Of a stretch of DNA of 64,000 nt, positions 34,172 through 43,016 are shown piece after piece; position 1 is the first letter of the stretch; each line of letters opens with the position of its first letter. The notes under the pieces are model-generated. The model saw only the letters and a list, made by a program, of their open reading frames with translations. It was not told where the DNA came from and ran no database searches. A program made the translations under genes and the position numbers. The stretch spans positions 1,054,001-1,118,000 of the forward strand of contig NZ_OY782759.1 in the NCBI RefSeq assembly GCF_963678195.1. The letters run 5' to 3'. This DNA is from an uncultured Hyphomonas sp. (lineage in GTDB: Bacteria; Pseudomonadota; Alphaproteobacteria; Caulobacterales; Hyphomonadaceae).

Positions 34172-35162
34172 TAGCCTGTCTGCAGTCGGCGTGAGCCGTG
34201 CCTATCACGGCGTACGCGTGGTCGATTCCGTGTCGCTCGACCTGAAGCCCGGCGCGATTACGGCGCTGCTCGGCGGTTCGGGCGCGGGCAAGTCGACGCT
34301 GCTGCGCCTGTTTGCGGGGCTGGAGCCGGTGGATGATGGCGAGATCCGGCTGGGCGGCCGGGTGTTGTCGTCGACGAAAACCACACTCGCCCCGGACAAA
34401 CGCCGGATCGGCCTGATCTTCCAGGACTTCGCACTGTTTCCGCATCTGACCGCGCTGCAGAACGTACAGTTCGGCCTGAAGCCGCTCGGCAAGGATGCGG
34501 CGCAGGCCGAAGCCCTCGCCTGGCTGGGGCGCCTTGGCCTGACACAACGGGCGGATGCCTATCCGCATGAATTGTCGGGCGGGGAGCAACAGCGCGTCGC
34601 CATTGCGCGGGCGCTGGCGCCGAAGCCCGCGGCGATCCTGATGGACGAACCGTTCTCCGGCCTCGACCCGGCCTTGCGTGCCAGCGTGCGCGACGAGGCG
34701 CTGGACGCCGTGCGCGCGGCAGACATTCCCGCGCTGCTGGTGACGCATGATCCGATGGAAGCGCTGGAAGCGGCAGACCATGTCGCGATCATGCGCGGTG
34801 GCAGGATCCGTCAGGAAGGCCCGGCGGCCGAGGTGTACATGAACCCGGTCAGTGCCGATGTGGCGGCCTCGCTTGGCCCGGTGAACCGGATGGCTGCGGC
34901 GGATGTTCCGCCCGGCCTGGCCGAGGCGGCAGAGGGAACGGAACTGGTCGTACGCCCGGAAGGAATCTCCCTCGACCCGGCCTCCGGCGTGCGGGCAAAG
35001 GTGCTGGCCAGCCAGGTGACGGGTGCGATGACGCGTCTGGTTCTGGACGTGTGCGGGCACCGTCTCGTGGCACTGGTGCCGCGCCATCAGGCGCCGAAAG
35101 CCGGCGACGAGACCGGAATCCGGCTCGATCCGGCGCTTTCGTTCATCTTCCCCTCAGCTTGA
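34164..35162 (+). CDS. fbpC: Ferric iron ABC transporter ATP-binding protein (FbpC type)
   Basis: A 332-residue ATPase that powers the FbpB permease. Walker A is GGSGAGKSTLLRL, the signature LSGGEQQRVAIARAL, Walker B ILMDEPFSGLD, followed by the H-loop in LLVTHDPMEALEAAD. A C-terminal TOBE-like domain of about 90 residues follows. ATG at 34164, with GGTGAG 8 bases upstream, overlaps the permease stop by 8 bases; GTG at 34152 is possible. Confidence 0.92.
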   Translation: MSDSLSAVGVSRAYHGVRVVDSVSLDLKPGAITALLGGSGAGKSTLLRLFAGLEPVDDGEIRLGGRVLSSTKTTLAPDKRRIGLIFQDFALFPHLTALQNVQFGLKPLGKDAAQAEALAWLGRLGLTQRADAYPHELSGGEQQRVAIARALAPKPAAILMDEPFSGLDPALRASVRDEALDAVRAADIPALLVTHDPMEALEAADHVAIMRGGRIRQEGPAAEVYMNPVSADVAASLGPVNRMAAADVPPGLAEAAEGTELVVRPEGISLDPASGVRAKVLASQVTGAMTRLVLDVCGHRLVALVPRHQAPKAGDETGIRLDPALSFIFPSA

Positions 35163-35259
35163 GCCTGACATTTCTGTTATTCTGTAGCTTCCCCCTCGCA
35201 TTTACAGGCTGAGACCCGTAGATTCAGGGGAATAGGCGGAAAACGGAGACAGGACCCGC

Positions 35260-36663
35260 ATGGCCCGTAATTTCCTGCGATATATCGCAATGGCAGCCGC
35301 CTCGGTGGTTGTTGCGGCTTCTGCCTCTGCGCAGGGCCTGATCCGGGATGCGGAGATCGAGGAAACGCTCCGCGAATGGACCGATCCGATCCTCGAAGTG
35401 GCCGGGCTGCAACCCAGCGATGTCGGTCTTTACATCATCAACGATCCGTCGCTGAACGCCTTTGTGGCCAATGGTCAGAATATCCACATTCATACCGGCC
35501 TGATTATCGCGGCGGACTCTCCGCTACAGATCAAAGGCGTTCTGGCGCACGAGACCTGCCACATCGCCTGCGGCCATACAGTCACCCGTGCCCGTGCGGC
35601 GGGGGTGGCCTCGCGTCCGGCGCTGGTCTCGATCGGCCTTGGCATCCTGGCGATTGCGGCCGGAGAAGGCGGGGCCGGCGCAGCGCTGATCGGGTCTTCC
35701 CAACAGTTCGCCGCGCTCAATTTCTATGTTCACACCCGCTCCGAAGAATCGATGGCCGATACGGCGGCGGTGTCCTATCTCACCCAGCTTGGCGAGTCGC
35801 CGGAAGGCATCGTGGAGTTCTTCGAGAAGTTCCGCGCGCAGGAAGTGATCTCGCAGGCGCGGCGTTACCCGTATTTCCGTTCCCACCCGCTGGCCTCCGA
35901 CCGGATCCGCAATGTGCGGATGCTGGCGGACGAGTCTCCCACGCGGGACGTTCCGCCCACGGAGCGGGAGCAATACCAGTATGAAATGATGCGCGCCAAG
36001 CTGATCGGCTTTCTCGACACGCCCGGCAAGGTGCGCCGGGAGTATCCCGACACCGACCAGAGCGAACCCGCGCGCTATGCCCGGTCGATCGCGGCCATGC
36101 AGGCCTCCGACATGCAGGTGGCGCTCGACGACATCAATTCGTTGCTGGTGGATGAGCCTGACAATCCGTATTTCTGGGAGCTCAAAGGCCAGATCCTGTT
36201 CGAAGGCGGGCGGGCTGCGGAGTCAGTGGAACCGCACCGCAAGTCGCTTGAGCTGAAGCCGGGCCAGCCGCTCCTGCTGATCAACTATGCGCGCTCGCTG
36301 AACGCACGGGCCGAGCCGGGCGACATCGAGGAGGCGGAGACGGCCTTGCGCGATGCATTGATTGCCGAACCCAACAATGCCTTCGCCTGGCAACAGCTGG
36401 CCATTACGCTGGAGAAACAGGGCCGCCGGGCCGAAGCGCAGCTGGCAACGGCAGAGTCGGCCTATGCTGTGGGAGACCTGCAGCGCGCCAACATCTTCGC
36501 CCACCGCGCCCGCGAACAGCTGGAACGCAATACGGTGAACTACCGCAGGGCTGACGACATCCTGCTGATCACGGACCCCAGCAATCCTGACAATCGCCAG
36601 TTTTATGAGCGTGTGTCCCGGCGGGGCGTCAATCAGTTCTCAATTACAGTCGGTGAGCACTGA
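35260..36663 (+). CDS. Periplasmic M48 metalloprotease with TPR domain (BepA-like)
   Basis: A 467-residue secreted protein resembling BepA/YfgC, which degrades or assists misfolded outer-membrane proteins and LptD in the periplasm. The signal peptide (MARNFLRYIAMAAASVVVAA) has likely cleavage after SASA. The zinc motif HExxH is present as H97-E-T-C-H101, with a further glutamate ligand in SEESMADTAAV. The C-terminal half from about residue 280 has tetratricopeptide-like helices. GGAGACAGGA upstream supports the start. It fits the window's envelope-maintenance theme (BamB, YfgM, Mla). Confidence 0.88.
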   Translation: MARNFLRYIAMAAASVVVAASASAQGLIRDAEIEETLREWTDPILEVAGLQPSDVGLYIINDPSLNAFVANGQNIHIHTGLIIAADSPLQIKGVLAHETCHIACGHTVTRARAAGVASRPALVSIGLGILAIAAGEGGAGAALIGSSQQFAALNFYVHTRSEESMADTAAVSYLTQLGESPEGIVEFFEKFRAQEVISQARRYPYFRSHPLASDRIRNVRMLADESPTRDVPPTEREQYQYEMMRAKLIGFLDTPGKVRREYPDTDQSEPARYARSIAAMQASDMQVALDDINSLLVDEPDNPYFWELKGQILFEGGRAAESVEPHRKSLELKPGQPLLLINYARSLNARAEPGDIEEAETALRDALIAEPNNAFAWQQLAITLEKQGRRAEAQLATAESAYAVGDLQRANIFAHRAREQLERNTVNYRRADDILLITDPSNPDNRQFYERVSRRGVNQFSITVGEH

Positions 36664-36764
36664 ATCCCTTCAACTTTCTGTTAGGTCCAATGGACGGGCA
36701 TGCCCGCACCAGTATAGTCACGCCGAAACGAAACAGCCCGAAACGGGCGTGGAAAGGTATAGAT

Positions 36765-37511
36765 ATGATCCGCCCCCTGCTTGCGACCACCGCAGTCGCC
36801 ATGGTTGCCATGACCCCAGCCTGTGCCGAAGGCAACAAGACCCCGGTCAGTATGGATCGCGCTGAGCTTGAGACGATTATTCACGAATATATCGTGACGC
36901 ATCCCGAAGTGATCGAGGAAGCGATTATCGCCCTCAATGCCCGCGACCGCGCCAATGCTGCAAAAGAGGCCCAGGAAGCGATCAGCCAGAACAAGGACCA
37001 GCTTTACAGTCTCGATACGGACCACTTTATCGGTCCGGCAGATGCCCCTGTAACTGTGGTGGAATTCTTCGATTACCGCTGCGGCTACTGCAAGCGTTCC
37101 ATGCCTTTCGTGCAGGAACTGCCGGAGAAGTATGACAACAAGGTCCGTGTGGTCTTCAAGGAATACCCGATCTTTGGCGGCATCAGCGAAACAGCGGCGC
37201 TGGCGGCGCTCGCAGCCGGTAAGCAGGACAAGTATTACGACATGCACGTCGCGCTGATGAACCTGAAATCAAACGACGAGCTGACCGAGAAGAAGATCGA
37301 CGAGCTTGCCGAAAAGGTCGGTGTCGACGTCCGCAAGATGCGCGCAGACATGCAGTCGGTCGCCCTCAAGAAACAGCTGGACGATATGCAGCGTCTTGGC
37401 CATGCCCTGAACCTCAGCGGCACGCCGGGCTTCTATGTCGGTGACACGGCCATCGAGGGCGCAGACGAGCAGGGCGTCCGGAATGCCATCAAGAAAGAGC
37501 TGGAAGGCTAA
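36765..37511 (+). CDS. DsbA-family thiol:disulfide oxidoreductase (periplasmic)
   Basis: A 248-residue exported thioredoxin-fold protein. The start at 36765 gives a signal peptide (MIRPLLATTAVAMVAMTPAC) that might also be a lipobox at Cys20; upstream codons of the frame lack signal character. The active site is C106-G-Y-C109 with the cis-proline in GTPGFYVG (P221). An N-terminal helical extension (about residues 30-80, IVTHPEVIEEAIIAL) is the DsbA-like/Com1 (PF18312) copper-resistance-like helix seen in alphaproteobacterial ScsC/DsbA proteins. It could be an oxidase or an isomerase. It follows the M48 protease by 102 bp in the same direction. Confidence 0.85.
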   Translation: MIRPLLATTAVAMVAMTPACAEGNKTPVSMDRAELETIIHEYIVTHPEVIEEAIIALNARDRANAAKEAQEAISQNKDQLYSLDTDHFIGPADAPVTVVEFFDYRCGYCKRSMPFVQELPEKYDNKVRVVFKEYPIFGGISETAALAALAAGKQDKYYDMHVALMNLKSNDELTEKKIDELAEKVGVDVRKMRADMQSVALKKQLDDMQRLGHALNLSGTPGFYVGDTAIEGADEQGVRNAIKKELEG

Positions 37512-37514
37512 GCC

Positions 37515-37931
37515 TCAGATCGGCTTCGACGTGTCGTAGGGGCTGTCGAGCGAGAAGGCGGGGATCAGGGCGACCAGTTCGCCGCCTTCATCATCCACCA
37601 GGTCATAGGTGCCGCGCATCATGCCGGACGGGGCCGACAGCGGCGCGCCGGACGTGTAGCTGAACCGTTCGCCGGGCCCGAGGGTCGGCGTCTGGCCGAT
37701 CACGCCTTCGCCGTCGACTTCCTGCAAGTGGCCCATCGCATCGACGATTTCCCAGTGCCGCCGGATGATGGTCCAGGTGCGATCACTCTCATTTTCCACG
37801 TCGACCGTGTAGGACCACATGTAGCGGCCGGCCGCCGGTTCGGACTCGTCATACATGAATTTCGGGCGCACGCGGATGCGCACTCCGTCAGTGACGTGTT
37901 CATACTGAGGAGGGGGCGACCTTCGAGCCAT
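37515..37931 (-). CDS. apaG: ApaG domain protein
   Basis: A 138-residue protein of the ApaG family, with a fibronectin-like beta-sandwich fold. Homologues are tied to Co2+/Mg2+ tolerance genetically, but biochemical role is unknown. The family core is obvious: YTVDVENESDRTWTIIRRHWEIVDA, then GEGVIGQTPTLGPGERFSYTSG and a final GTYDLVDDEG region. It lies 24 bp downstream of metZ on the same strand and 3 bp from the convergent DsbA-like gene. Confidence 0.93.
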   Translation of the reverse strand: MARRSPPPQYEHVTDGVRIRVRPKFMYDESEPAAGRYMWSYTVDVENESDRTWTIIRRHWEIVDAMGHLQEVDGEGVIGQTPTLGPGERFSYTSGAPLSAPSGMMRGTYDLVDDEGGELVALIPAFSLDSPYDTSKPI

Positions 37932-37955
37932 TCGGTGAAATTGCCCGCTGTTTGT

Positions 37956-39158
37956 TTACGCCTTGTTAAGAGCCTGAATCAGGTCTGCTTCAAGGTCGTC
38001 GGCATCTTCCAGACCAACCGAGAAACGGATCCAGGAGCGGTCCAGTCCCATCGTCGCCTGCTCCTCATCGCTGAGGGCGCGGTGCGTCGTGGTCGACGGG
38101 TGGCAGGCCAGGGATTTGGTGTCGCCAAGATTGTTGCAGATATCGACCAGTTCCAGCGCATTGAGGAACCGGAAGGCCGATTCCTGGCCGCCCTTCACGG
38201 ACAGGGCCATCATCGTGCCGCCCATGCGCATCTGCTTTTTGTGGACCTCATAGTGCGGGTGATCCTGGCGGTGCGGGTAGCGCACGGCGGCGATGGCGGG
38301 GTGGTCGGCAATGGCGTCGGCGAGGCGCGCGGCGCTGCGGCTTTGCTCTTCGACGCGCAGCTTCAGGGTTTCGAGGCCCTTGAGCACGACCCAGGCATTA
38401 AACGGCGAGGCGGCCGGGCCCATATGGCGCAACCATGGGTCGTAGATCTCGGTCATCCGGGCTTCGTCGCAGAGGATCGCCCCGGCCATGACGCGGCCCT
38501 GGCCATCCATGTGCTTCGTGGCGGAATAGACGACGACGTCGGCGCCAAGCTCCAGCGGCTTCTGCAGGATCGGTGTGGCGAACACATTGTCGACCACCAG
38601 CAGGGCACCGGCCTTGCGGCAGAGTTCCGAGACGGCGGCGATGTCCACGCCATCCAGCAGCGGGTTGGCCGGGCTTTCGATCAGAACCAGTTGGCAGCCC
38701 TTGGCGATTTCGCGCTCCCAGGCGTCCATATCGGCGCCGTCTACGAAGACGGTCTCGATGCCATATTTCGGCATCTGGTTGGCGATGATCCAGCGGCAGG
38801 AGCCGAACAGGGCCTTGGCGGCCACAACCCGGTCGCCGGTTTTGAGTGGTGCCAGGATGGCCGAGGAAATCGCGCCCATGCCGGACCCGGTGACCCGGCA
38901 GGTCTCGGCGCCCTCAATCAGGGCTAGGCGTTGCTGCAGCATCTCGCAGGTCGGGCTGCCATAACGGGAATAGACGAATCCCGGCTCTTCCCCTGCCATG
39001 CGGCGCATCGCCTGTTCGGCGCTGTCATAGGCATAACCGGAGGTGAGGTAGAGCGCTTCGGCGATCTCTCCATGCTCGGAGCGCATGAGGCCGCCGCGCA
39101 CCGCTTTGGTGGCAGGTTTCCAGCCTTTTTTGGCGTCTCCGCCCGATGCGTCTGCCAT
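37956..39158 (-). CDS. metZ: O-succinylhomoserine sulfhydrylase
   Basis: A 400-residue PLP enzyme of the Cys/Met metabolism family, which makes homocysteine directly from O-succinylhomoserine and sulfide. The PLP lysine lies in VVYSATKHMDGQGRVMAG, and YSRYGSPTCEMLQQRLALIE and VIESPANPLLDG-type motifs (here VLIESPANPLLDG) are conserved. The overall sequence is closer to MetZ than to MetB or MetC by recognition of the N-terminal KPATKAVRGGLMRSEHGE pattern. No SAM riboswitch is seen in the 64 bp before it. Divergent from dcd. Confidence 0.92.
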   Translation of the reverse strand: MADASGGDAKKGWKPATKAVRGGLMRSEHGEIAEALYLTSGYAYDSAEQAMRRMAGEEPGFVYSRYGSPTCEMLQQRLALIEGAETCRVTGSGMGAISSAILAPLKTGDRVVAAKALFGSCRWIIANQMPKYGIETVFVDGADMDAWEREIAKGCQLVLIESPANPLLDGVDIAAVSELCRKAGALLVVDNVFATPILQKPLELGADVVVYSATKHMDGQGRVMAGAILCDEARMTEIYDPWLRHMGPAASPFNAWVVLKGLETLKLRVEEQSRSAARLADAIADHPAIAAVRYPHRQDHPHYEVHKKQMRMGGTMMALSVKGGQESAFRFLNALELVDICNNLGDTKSLACHPSTTTHRALSDEEQATMGLDRSWIRFSVGLEDADDLEADLIQALNKA

Positions 39159-39222
39159 GGCAGCTTATTCCTTGTGTTTCCGTGTTTCGCCCTTATGCCT
39201 GAGAGGGCGAGGGGTGCAAGAG

Positions 39223-40239
39223 ATGGCACAGGATACAGGTGTTCTTCCCGACCGGGAAATCGAGGCGCTGGTGGCTTCCGGCGCCATCCGCACAGACACG
39301 CCGCTGGACGAGGGGCAGGTGCAGCCGGCCAGCCTGGACCTGCGTCTCGCCGAGGATGCCTACCGCCTGCGCGCGAGCTTCCTGCCCGGCAAGGATCGCA
39401 CCGTCGCCGAGATGCTGCAGGAACCGGGCATTCATCTGCACCGGATCGACCTGACGCAGGAAGGGGCCGTGCTGGAAACAGGCTGTGTCTACCTCGTGCC
39501 CCTTCAGGAACATCTCCGCCTGCCGGCCGGCATTGCCGCGCGGGCGAACCCGAAGAGCTCCACCGGCCGGATCGATGTGTTCACGCGGCTGGTGACGAAT
39601 CGGTCCCGCGCCTTCGACGAAGTGCCGACCGGTTATTCCGGCCCACTTTATCTTGAAGTGTCGCCGCGGACCTTCCCGATCATGGTGCGCCCCGGCGACC
39701 GCCTTGCGCAGATCCGCTTCAAGAAGAAGCGGCCGGACGCGCTGAAGGAAAAAGTCGTCTCGATCGACCTGGAACCACCGGCAGGCCAGCCTGCGGGATA
39801 CCGCGCGAAGCACCATTCCGGCGTCGTGGACCTGCGCGGGCTCGGCGCGCATGACGCGGCCCAGTTCTGGGAGCCGGTCTATCCGCGCGACGGGCGGATC
39901 GTGCTGAACCCGGAAGAGTTCTATATCCTCGTCTCACGCGAGACCGTGAAAGTGGCGCCGAACGAGGCGGCCGAAATGGCGCCCATCGCGCCGGAGCTGG
40001 GGGAGTTCCGCGCCCACTATGCCGGCTTCTTCGATCCGGGCTTCGGCACCAATACGGGCGGCAGCCGCGCCGTGCTGGAAGTGCGCTCGCGCGATGTGCC
40101 CTTTATCCTGGAACACGGCCAGCCGGTGGCGAAGCTGATCTATGAACCGATGCTGGCCAAGCCTGGCGCGCTCTATGGCGGCAAAGGCTCAAATTATCAG
40201 GGCCAGGGCCTGAAACTGTCGAAACACTTCCGCCTGTAG
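39223..40239 (+). CDS. dcd: dCTP deaminase, long tandem-domain form
   Basis: A 338-residue protein annotated in this lineage as 2'-deoxycytidine 5'-triphosphate deaminase, which converts dCTP to dUTP for dTMP synthesis. It is about twice the usual length. Two dUTPase-fold halves are visible: NPKSSTGRIDVFTRLV with GPLYLEVSPRTFPIMVRPGDRLAQIRF in the first, and GFFDPGFG with AVLEVRSRDVPFILEHGQPVAKLIYEPM in the second. The first half has the substrate loop SSTGR; the second lacks it and may be structural. ATG at 39223 is chosen because homology starts there. It diverges from metZ. Confidence 0.88.
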   Translation: MAQDTGVLPDREIEALVASGAIRTDTPLDEGQVQPASLDLRLAEDAYRLRASFLPGKDRTVAEMLQEPGIHLHRIDLTQEGAVLETGCVYLVPLQEHLRLPAGIAARANPKSSTGRIDVFTRLVTNRSRAFDEVPTGYSGPLYLEVSPRTFPIMVRPGDRLAQIRFKKKRPDALKEKVVSIDLEPPAGQPAGYRAKHHSGVVDLRGLGAHDAAQFWEPVYPRDGRIVLNPEEFYILVSRETVKVAPNEAAEMAPIAPELGEFRAHYAGFFDPGFGTNTGGSRAVLEVRSRDVPFILEHGQPVAKLIYEPMLAKPGALYGGKGSNYQGQGLKLSKHFRL

Positions 40240-40240
40240 G

Positions 40241-40271
40241 AAAACGGCGGACAGCCATGGGCCGCCCGCCG
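40241..40271 (-). terminator. Rho-independent terminator after the GST gene
   Basis: On the minus strand CGGCGG (40266-40271) pairs with CCGCCG (40245-40250), partly extended across the loop, and TTTTCC follows. It lies just downstream of the GST stop codon and just after the convergent dcd gene. Confidence 0.6.
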
Positions 40272-40281
40272 CTTCAAGAGA

Positions 40282-41022
40282 TCAGGCAGGTTCGGCCACA
40301 GCAACCGGCCAGTCCGGCCACGTCACATGGTCGAAGTAGCGTGCTTTCATCCGGTCGATATAGGCGGGGAGGTTGGCGTGCTTCCGGATGAGACCGGTCA
40401 GCGGCGTGTCGAAGAACTCCGTCGCGCATGCGATGAGCACGGCACTGACGGCCGCATCTGCACAGGTGGGTTGGTCACCCAGCAGGTAATCCTGATCGCC
40501 GAGCTGCATGGAGAGGGTGCTGATGTCCCAGTCGGCCAGTTGCATGCGTTCGGCTTCGGTAAAGCGGCCTGTGCCTTCGCCCATATGCGCTGCAGCGATG
40601 CCCTCGCGAACTCCTTTTAGCACGGCCGGGCGGGCTGGCGCGGGAACATCGGAGAAGAACTGAGCCGGACCTTTGTTGAAATTGTCGTTCTTCATCCAGC
40701 GTTCATAGGCCATGATCTTTGTCAGCTGGCCGCCAGCCATGCGTTCCAGCGCCCAGCTGAGGGCGATCTCTTTGCCGCTCATGCCGTCATAGAGGCCTTT
40801 GCCAAGTTTTGCTTCATAGTGGTGCCGGATGAAATCGCTGTCTTCGATCAGCTGGCCGTCATCGATGACATAAGGTGCCTTGTGCTTTGGCACCGCATCG
40901 AGATCTGCGATGGCGCGGGTGAAATCAACGCCCAGCATCTGCAGCTGGATGTCGGTCTTCATGACAAAGGGGCTGGGCGAGGGACAGTCGAACATGGGCC
41001 CCCATCCGTAAAGCGTGATCAT
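40282..41022 (-). CDS. Glutathione S-transferase family protein (Faxc/metaxin-like)
   Basis: A 246-residue GST-fold protein. The N-terminal thioredoxin-like domain is seen as MITLYGWGPMFDCPSPSPFV, with PYVIDDGQLIEDSDFIRHHYE giving the conserved substrate-binding region; the helical C-terminal domain follows. This form resembles the Faxc/metaxin branch rather than classical detoxifying GSTs. ATG at 41022 has AGGAGAAAGACG directly upstream. It is divergent from a WYL regulator with a 6-6-6 inverted repeat between them, so it is probably that regulator's target. Confidence 0.85.
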   Translation of the reverse strand: MITLYGWGPMFDCPSPSPFVMKTDIQLQMLGVDFTRAIADLDAVPKHKAPYVIDDGQLIEDSDFIRHHYEAKLGKGLYDGMSGKEIALSWALERMAGGQLTKIMAYERWMKNDNFNKGPAQFFSDVPAPARPAVLKGVREGIAAAHMGEGTGRFTEAERMQLADWDISTLSMQLGDQDYLLGDQPTCADAAVSAVLIACATEFFDTPLTGLIRKHANLPAYIDRMKARYFDHVTWPDWPVAVAEPA

Positions 41023-41072
41023 CGTCTTTCTCCTGGTTCGGGTTGCGATGAGGGCTTGATAGCGGGGGGCTG

Positions 41073-41090
41073 CTGACAGCATGGTGTCAG
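41073..41090. promoter_or_regulatory. Inverted repeat between GST and WYL regulator genes, candidate operator
   Basis: CTGACA (41073-41078), six bases, TGTCAG (41085-41090) is a perfect inverted repeat midway between the divergent starts (51 bp from the GST start, 25 bp from the regulator start). The position fits autoregulation and control of GST by the WYL regulator. Confidence 0.55.
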
Positions 41091-41114
41091 TAGCATGGCA
41101 GTAGGGGTCTTTTC

Positions 41115-41825
41115 ATGAGACGGACCGAGAGACTTTTTCAGATCATCCAGATCCTGCGGCGGAAGAACCGTCCGGTGACCGGGCGGGAACTGGCAGAGGA
41201 GCTGGAGACCAGCCTGCGCACGCTTTACCGCGACATGGCCGAACTGATCGCACAGCGCGTGCCGATCCGCGGGGAGGCAGGCACCGGCTATGTGCTGGAT
41301 GCCGGATACGACATGCCGCCACTGATGCTGACGACGGACGAACTGGAGGCTGCCGTCCTGGGCGCACGCTGGGTGGCGGCGCGAGGGGATGCCCGTCTGG
41401 TGCGTGGGGCGGAAGACCTGATCGCGAAGCTGTCGACCGCCGTGCCGCTCGAGCTTCAGCCCGTCATCATGGATTCAGGCCTCGTTCCGGTCAGCTTCCG
41501 AAGGCGGCCAGAGGATTCCTTCGATGTGGCGCTGGTCCGTGAAGCCATCCGGACACAGAAGAAGCTGGACCTCGGCTATGCCGACGAAGCGGGAAACATC
41601 ACACGCCGCACCGTCTGGCCCTTCCTGATCGTCTATGCCGATCATATCCGCATGATGTGCGCCTGGTGTGAGTTGCGCGATGGCTTTCGCCATTTCCGCA
41701 CGGACCGGGTGAAACAGGTCGAGATGCTGGATGCGCGGTTCCCGGAACGTGTCGCACATCTGCGTAAGCGCTGGGAAGCGGTGCGCGAGGAAGAGCGTTG
41801 CCGCAAAGCTACTCGTCCAGATTGA
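41115..41825 (+). CDS. YafY-type transcriptional regulator (HTH_11 + WYL domain)
   Basis: A 236-residue DNA-binding regulator. The N-terminal winged helix is clear (RRTERLFQIIQILRRKNRPVT, then LETSLRTLYRDMAELIAQRV). The C-terminal WYL-like domain follows (TVWPFLIVYADHIRMMCAW, then ELRDGFRHFRTDRVKQVEML), which in other members senses small ligands or nucleic acids. Divergent from the GST gene. The 3' end overlaps the convergent GNAT gene by 17 bp. Confidence 0.88.
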   Translation: MRRTERLFQIIQILRRKNRPVTGRELAEELETSLRTLYRDMAELIAQRVPIRGEAGTGYVLDAGYDMPPLMLTTDELEAAVLGARWVAARGDARLVRGAEDLIAKLSTAVPLELQPVIMDSGLVPVSFRRRPEDSFDVALVREAIRTQKKLDLGYADEAGNITRRTVWPFLIVYADHIRMMCAWCELRDGFRHFRTDRVKQVEMLDARFPERVAHLRKRWEAVREEERCRKATRPD

Positions 41826-42279
41826 CGCGCATCTCGGTGATGTAGGGCGCAAAACCCGCTTTCTCATAGGCGCGGATCGCGGGTTCGTTCGTTGAATAGA
41901 CGGTGAGGCGGATTTCACTCAGGCCATTCGCCTTCGCCCAGCCGGTGAGATAATCGATCAGCACCTTGTTGAGGCCGCGCCCGCGATACTCCGGGCGAAC
42001 GAACATGAATCCCAGAAAGGCGTGATATTCATGCTGGATATAATGTTTCGAAGGTTGCTTGTGGGCATAGCCCGACGCAACGATTTCACCGTCCAGTTCC
42101 ACGACCGCCACTTCCGCGTCATCGGAATCGATCAGCTCGCCGATGTCATAATAGCTGATCGGGTCGGGCTTTAGCGTGTGATCATACGGCCGCTCAGCCG
42201 TGATGATGCCCTGTTCGAATTCCTTCAGGAGCGGCAGGTCTTCGCGGGTCGCGGACCGGATGGTAGGAGCCCCCGCCAT
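41809..42279 (-). CDS. GNAT family N-acetyltransferase
   Basis: A 156-residue acetyltransferase of unknown substrate. The acetyl-CoA-binding motif is FVRPEYRGRGLNKVLIDYLT (RxxGxG/A type), followed by IRLTVYSTNEPAIRAYEKAGF. Start ATG overlaps the SDR stop by one base (ATGA-like coupling), so it is probably co-transcribed with SDR, purF, cvpA and radA. Its 3' end overlaps the convergent WYL regulator by 17 bp. Confidence 0.88.
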   Translation of the reverse strand: MAGAPTIRSATREDLPLLKEFEQGIITAERPYDHTLKPDPISYYDIGELIDSDDAEVAVVELDGEIVASGYAHKQPSKHYIQHEYHAFLGFMFVRPEYRGRGLNKVLIDYLTGWAKANGLSEIRLTVYSTNEPAIRAYEKAGFAPYITEMRVNLDE

Positions 42280-42995
42280 TAACGGCTGGCAGTGATGTCG
42301 CGATAGTTGATCAATTGTCCGGTGCGCGTCTCGTCCTTGCTGACGAGCTTCACCAGTTCCGCCGCGACATCATCTGCTGACGGAAGGGTCATCGGGTCTT
42401 CGCCGGGCATGGCCTGGGCGCGCATGTCGGTGCGTGTGCCGCCGGGGTTGAAGAGATTGGCGCGCAGCGGGAAGTTTTCCTGCTCGTCGGCCCAGCCAAG
42501 CACCATGGCTTCCAGGCCGGCCTTGGCCGCCTGATAGGGGCCCCAGAAGGCGCGCGGATGGCGCGCAACGCCGGACGTGATGAATGCGGTGCGCGGGGTG
42601 TCGGATTTGTGCAGCCAGGGACCGAGCGCGCGGATCAGGTGAAAATTGGCGGTCAGGTTCACCGCGATCACTTCGTCGAAACTGCGAGGCCCGCAGGTTT
42701 CCAGCGGCCCCAGCGAGCCGAGGATACCGGCATTTGCGATGAAGCCGTCGAGGCGGCCGAACTGTTCGCCGATCACCTTGCCGAGGGTTTCGATCCCCTT
42801 GGTGTCCTTCAGGTCCATCGGCACGAGCACAGCCTCGCTGCCGGCGGCACGGATCTCGTCGTCCAGCTTTTCGAGGGCCAGTTTCGAGCGGGCAACGGCG
42901 ATGACCACGTCACCCTGTTTCGCGAGGTGAAGGGCGGCGGACCGGCCGATGCCGCGGGACGCACCGGTGACGAGGATGAGACGAGGCTGGGTCAT
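42279..42995 (-). CDS. Short-chain dehydrogenase/reductase
   Basis: A 238-residue SDR of unknown substrate. It has the Rossmann motif TGASRGIGRSAALHLA, the NAG segment in FIANAGILG, and the catalytic YQAAK in GPYQAAKAGLEAM. The basic residue in the cofactor loop (VAVARSKLALEKLDD) suggests NADP(H). It lies 21 bp after purF and overlaps the GNAT gene by one base. Confidence 0.9.
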   Translation of the reverse strand: MTQPRLILVTGASRGIGRSAALHLAKQGDVVIAVARSKLALEKLDDEIRAAGSEAVLVPMDLKDTKGIETLGKVIGEQFGRLDGFIANAGILGSLGPLETCGPRSFDEVIAVNLTANFHLIRALGPWLHKSDTPRTAFITSGVARHPRAFWGPYQAAKAGLEAMVLGWADEQENFPLRANLFNPGGTRTDMRAQAMPGEDPMTLPSADDVAAELVKLVSKDETRTGQLINYRDITASR

Positions 42996-43016
42996 GCCGC
43001 GCGTCTAGCGCAGGCC

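Noticed and set aside
35209-35217. CTGAGACCC, resembling part of a TPP riboswitch, before the M48 protease gene
   Set aside because: The remaining conserved TPP elements are absent and the downstream gene is unrelated to thiamine.
39159-39222. Possible SAM riboswitch before metZ
   Set aside because: The region is only 64 bp, shared with the divergent dcd start, and shows no SAM-I or SAM-II motif.
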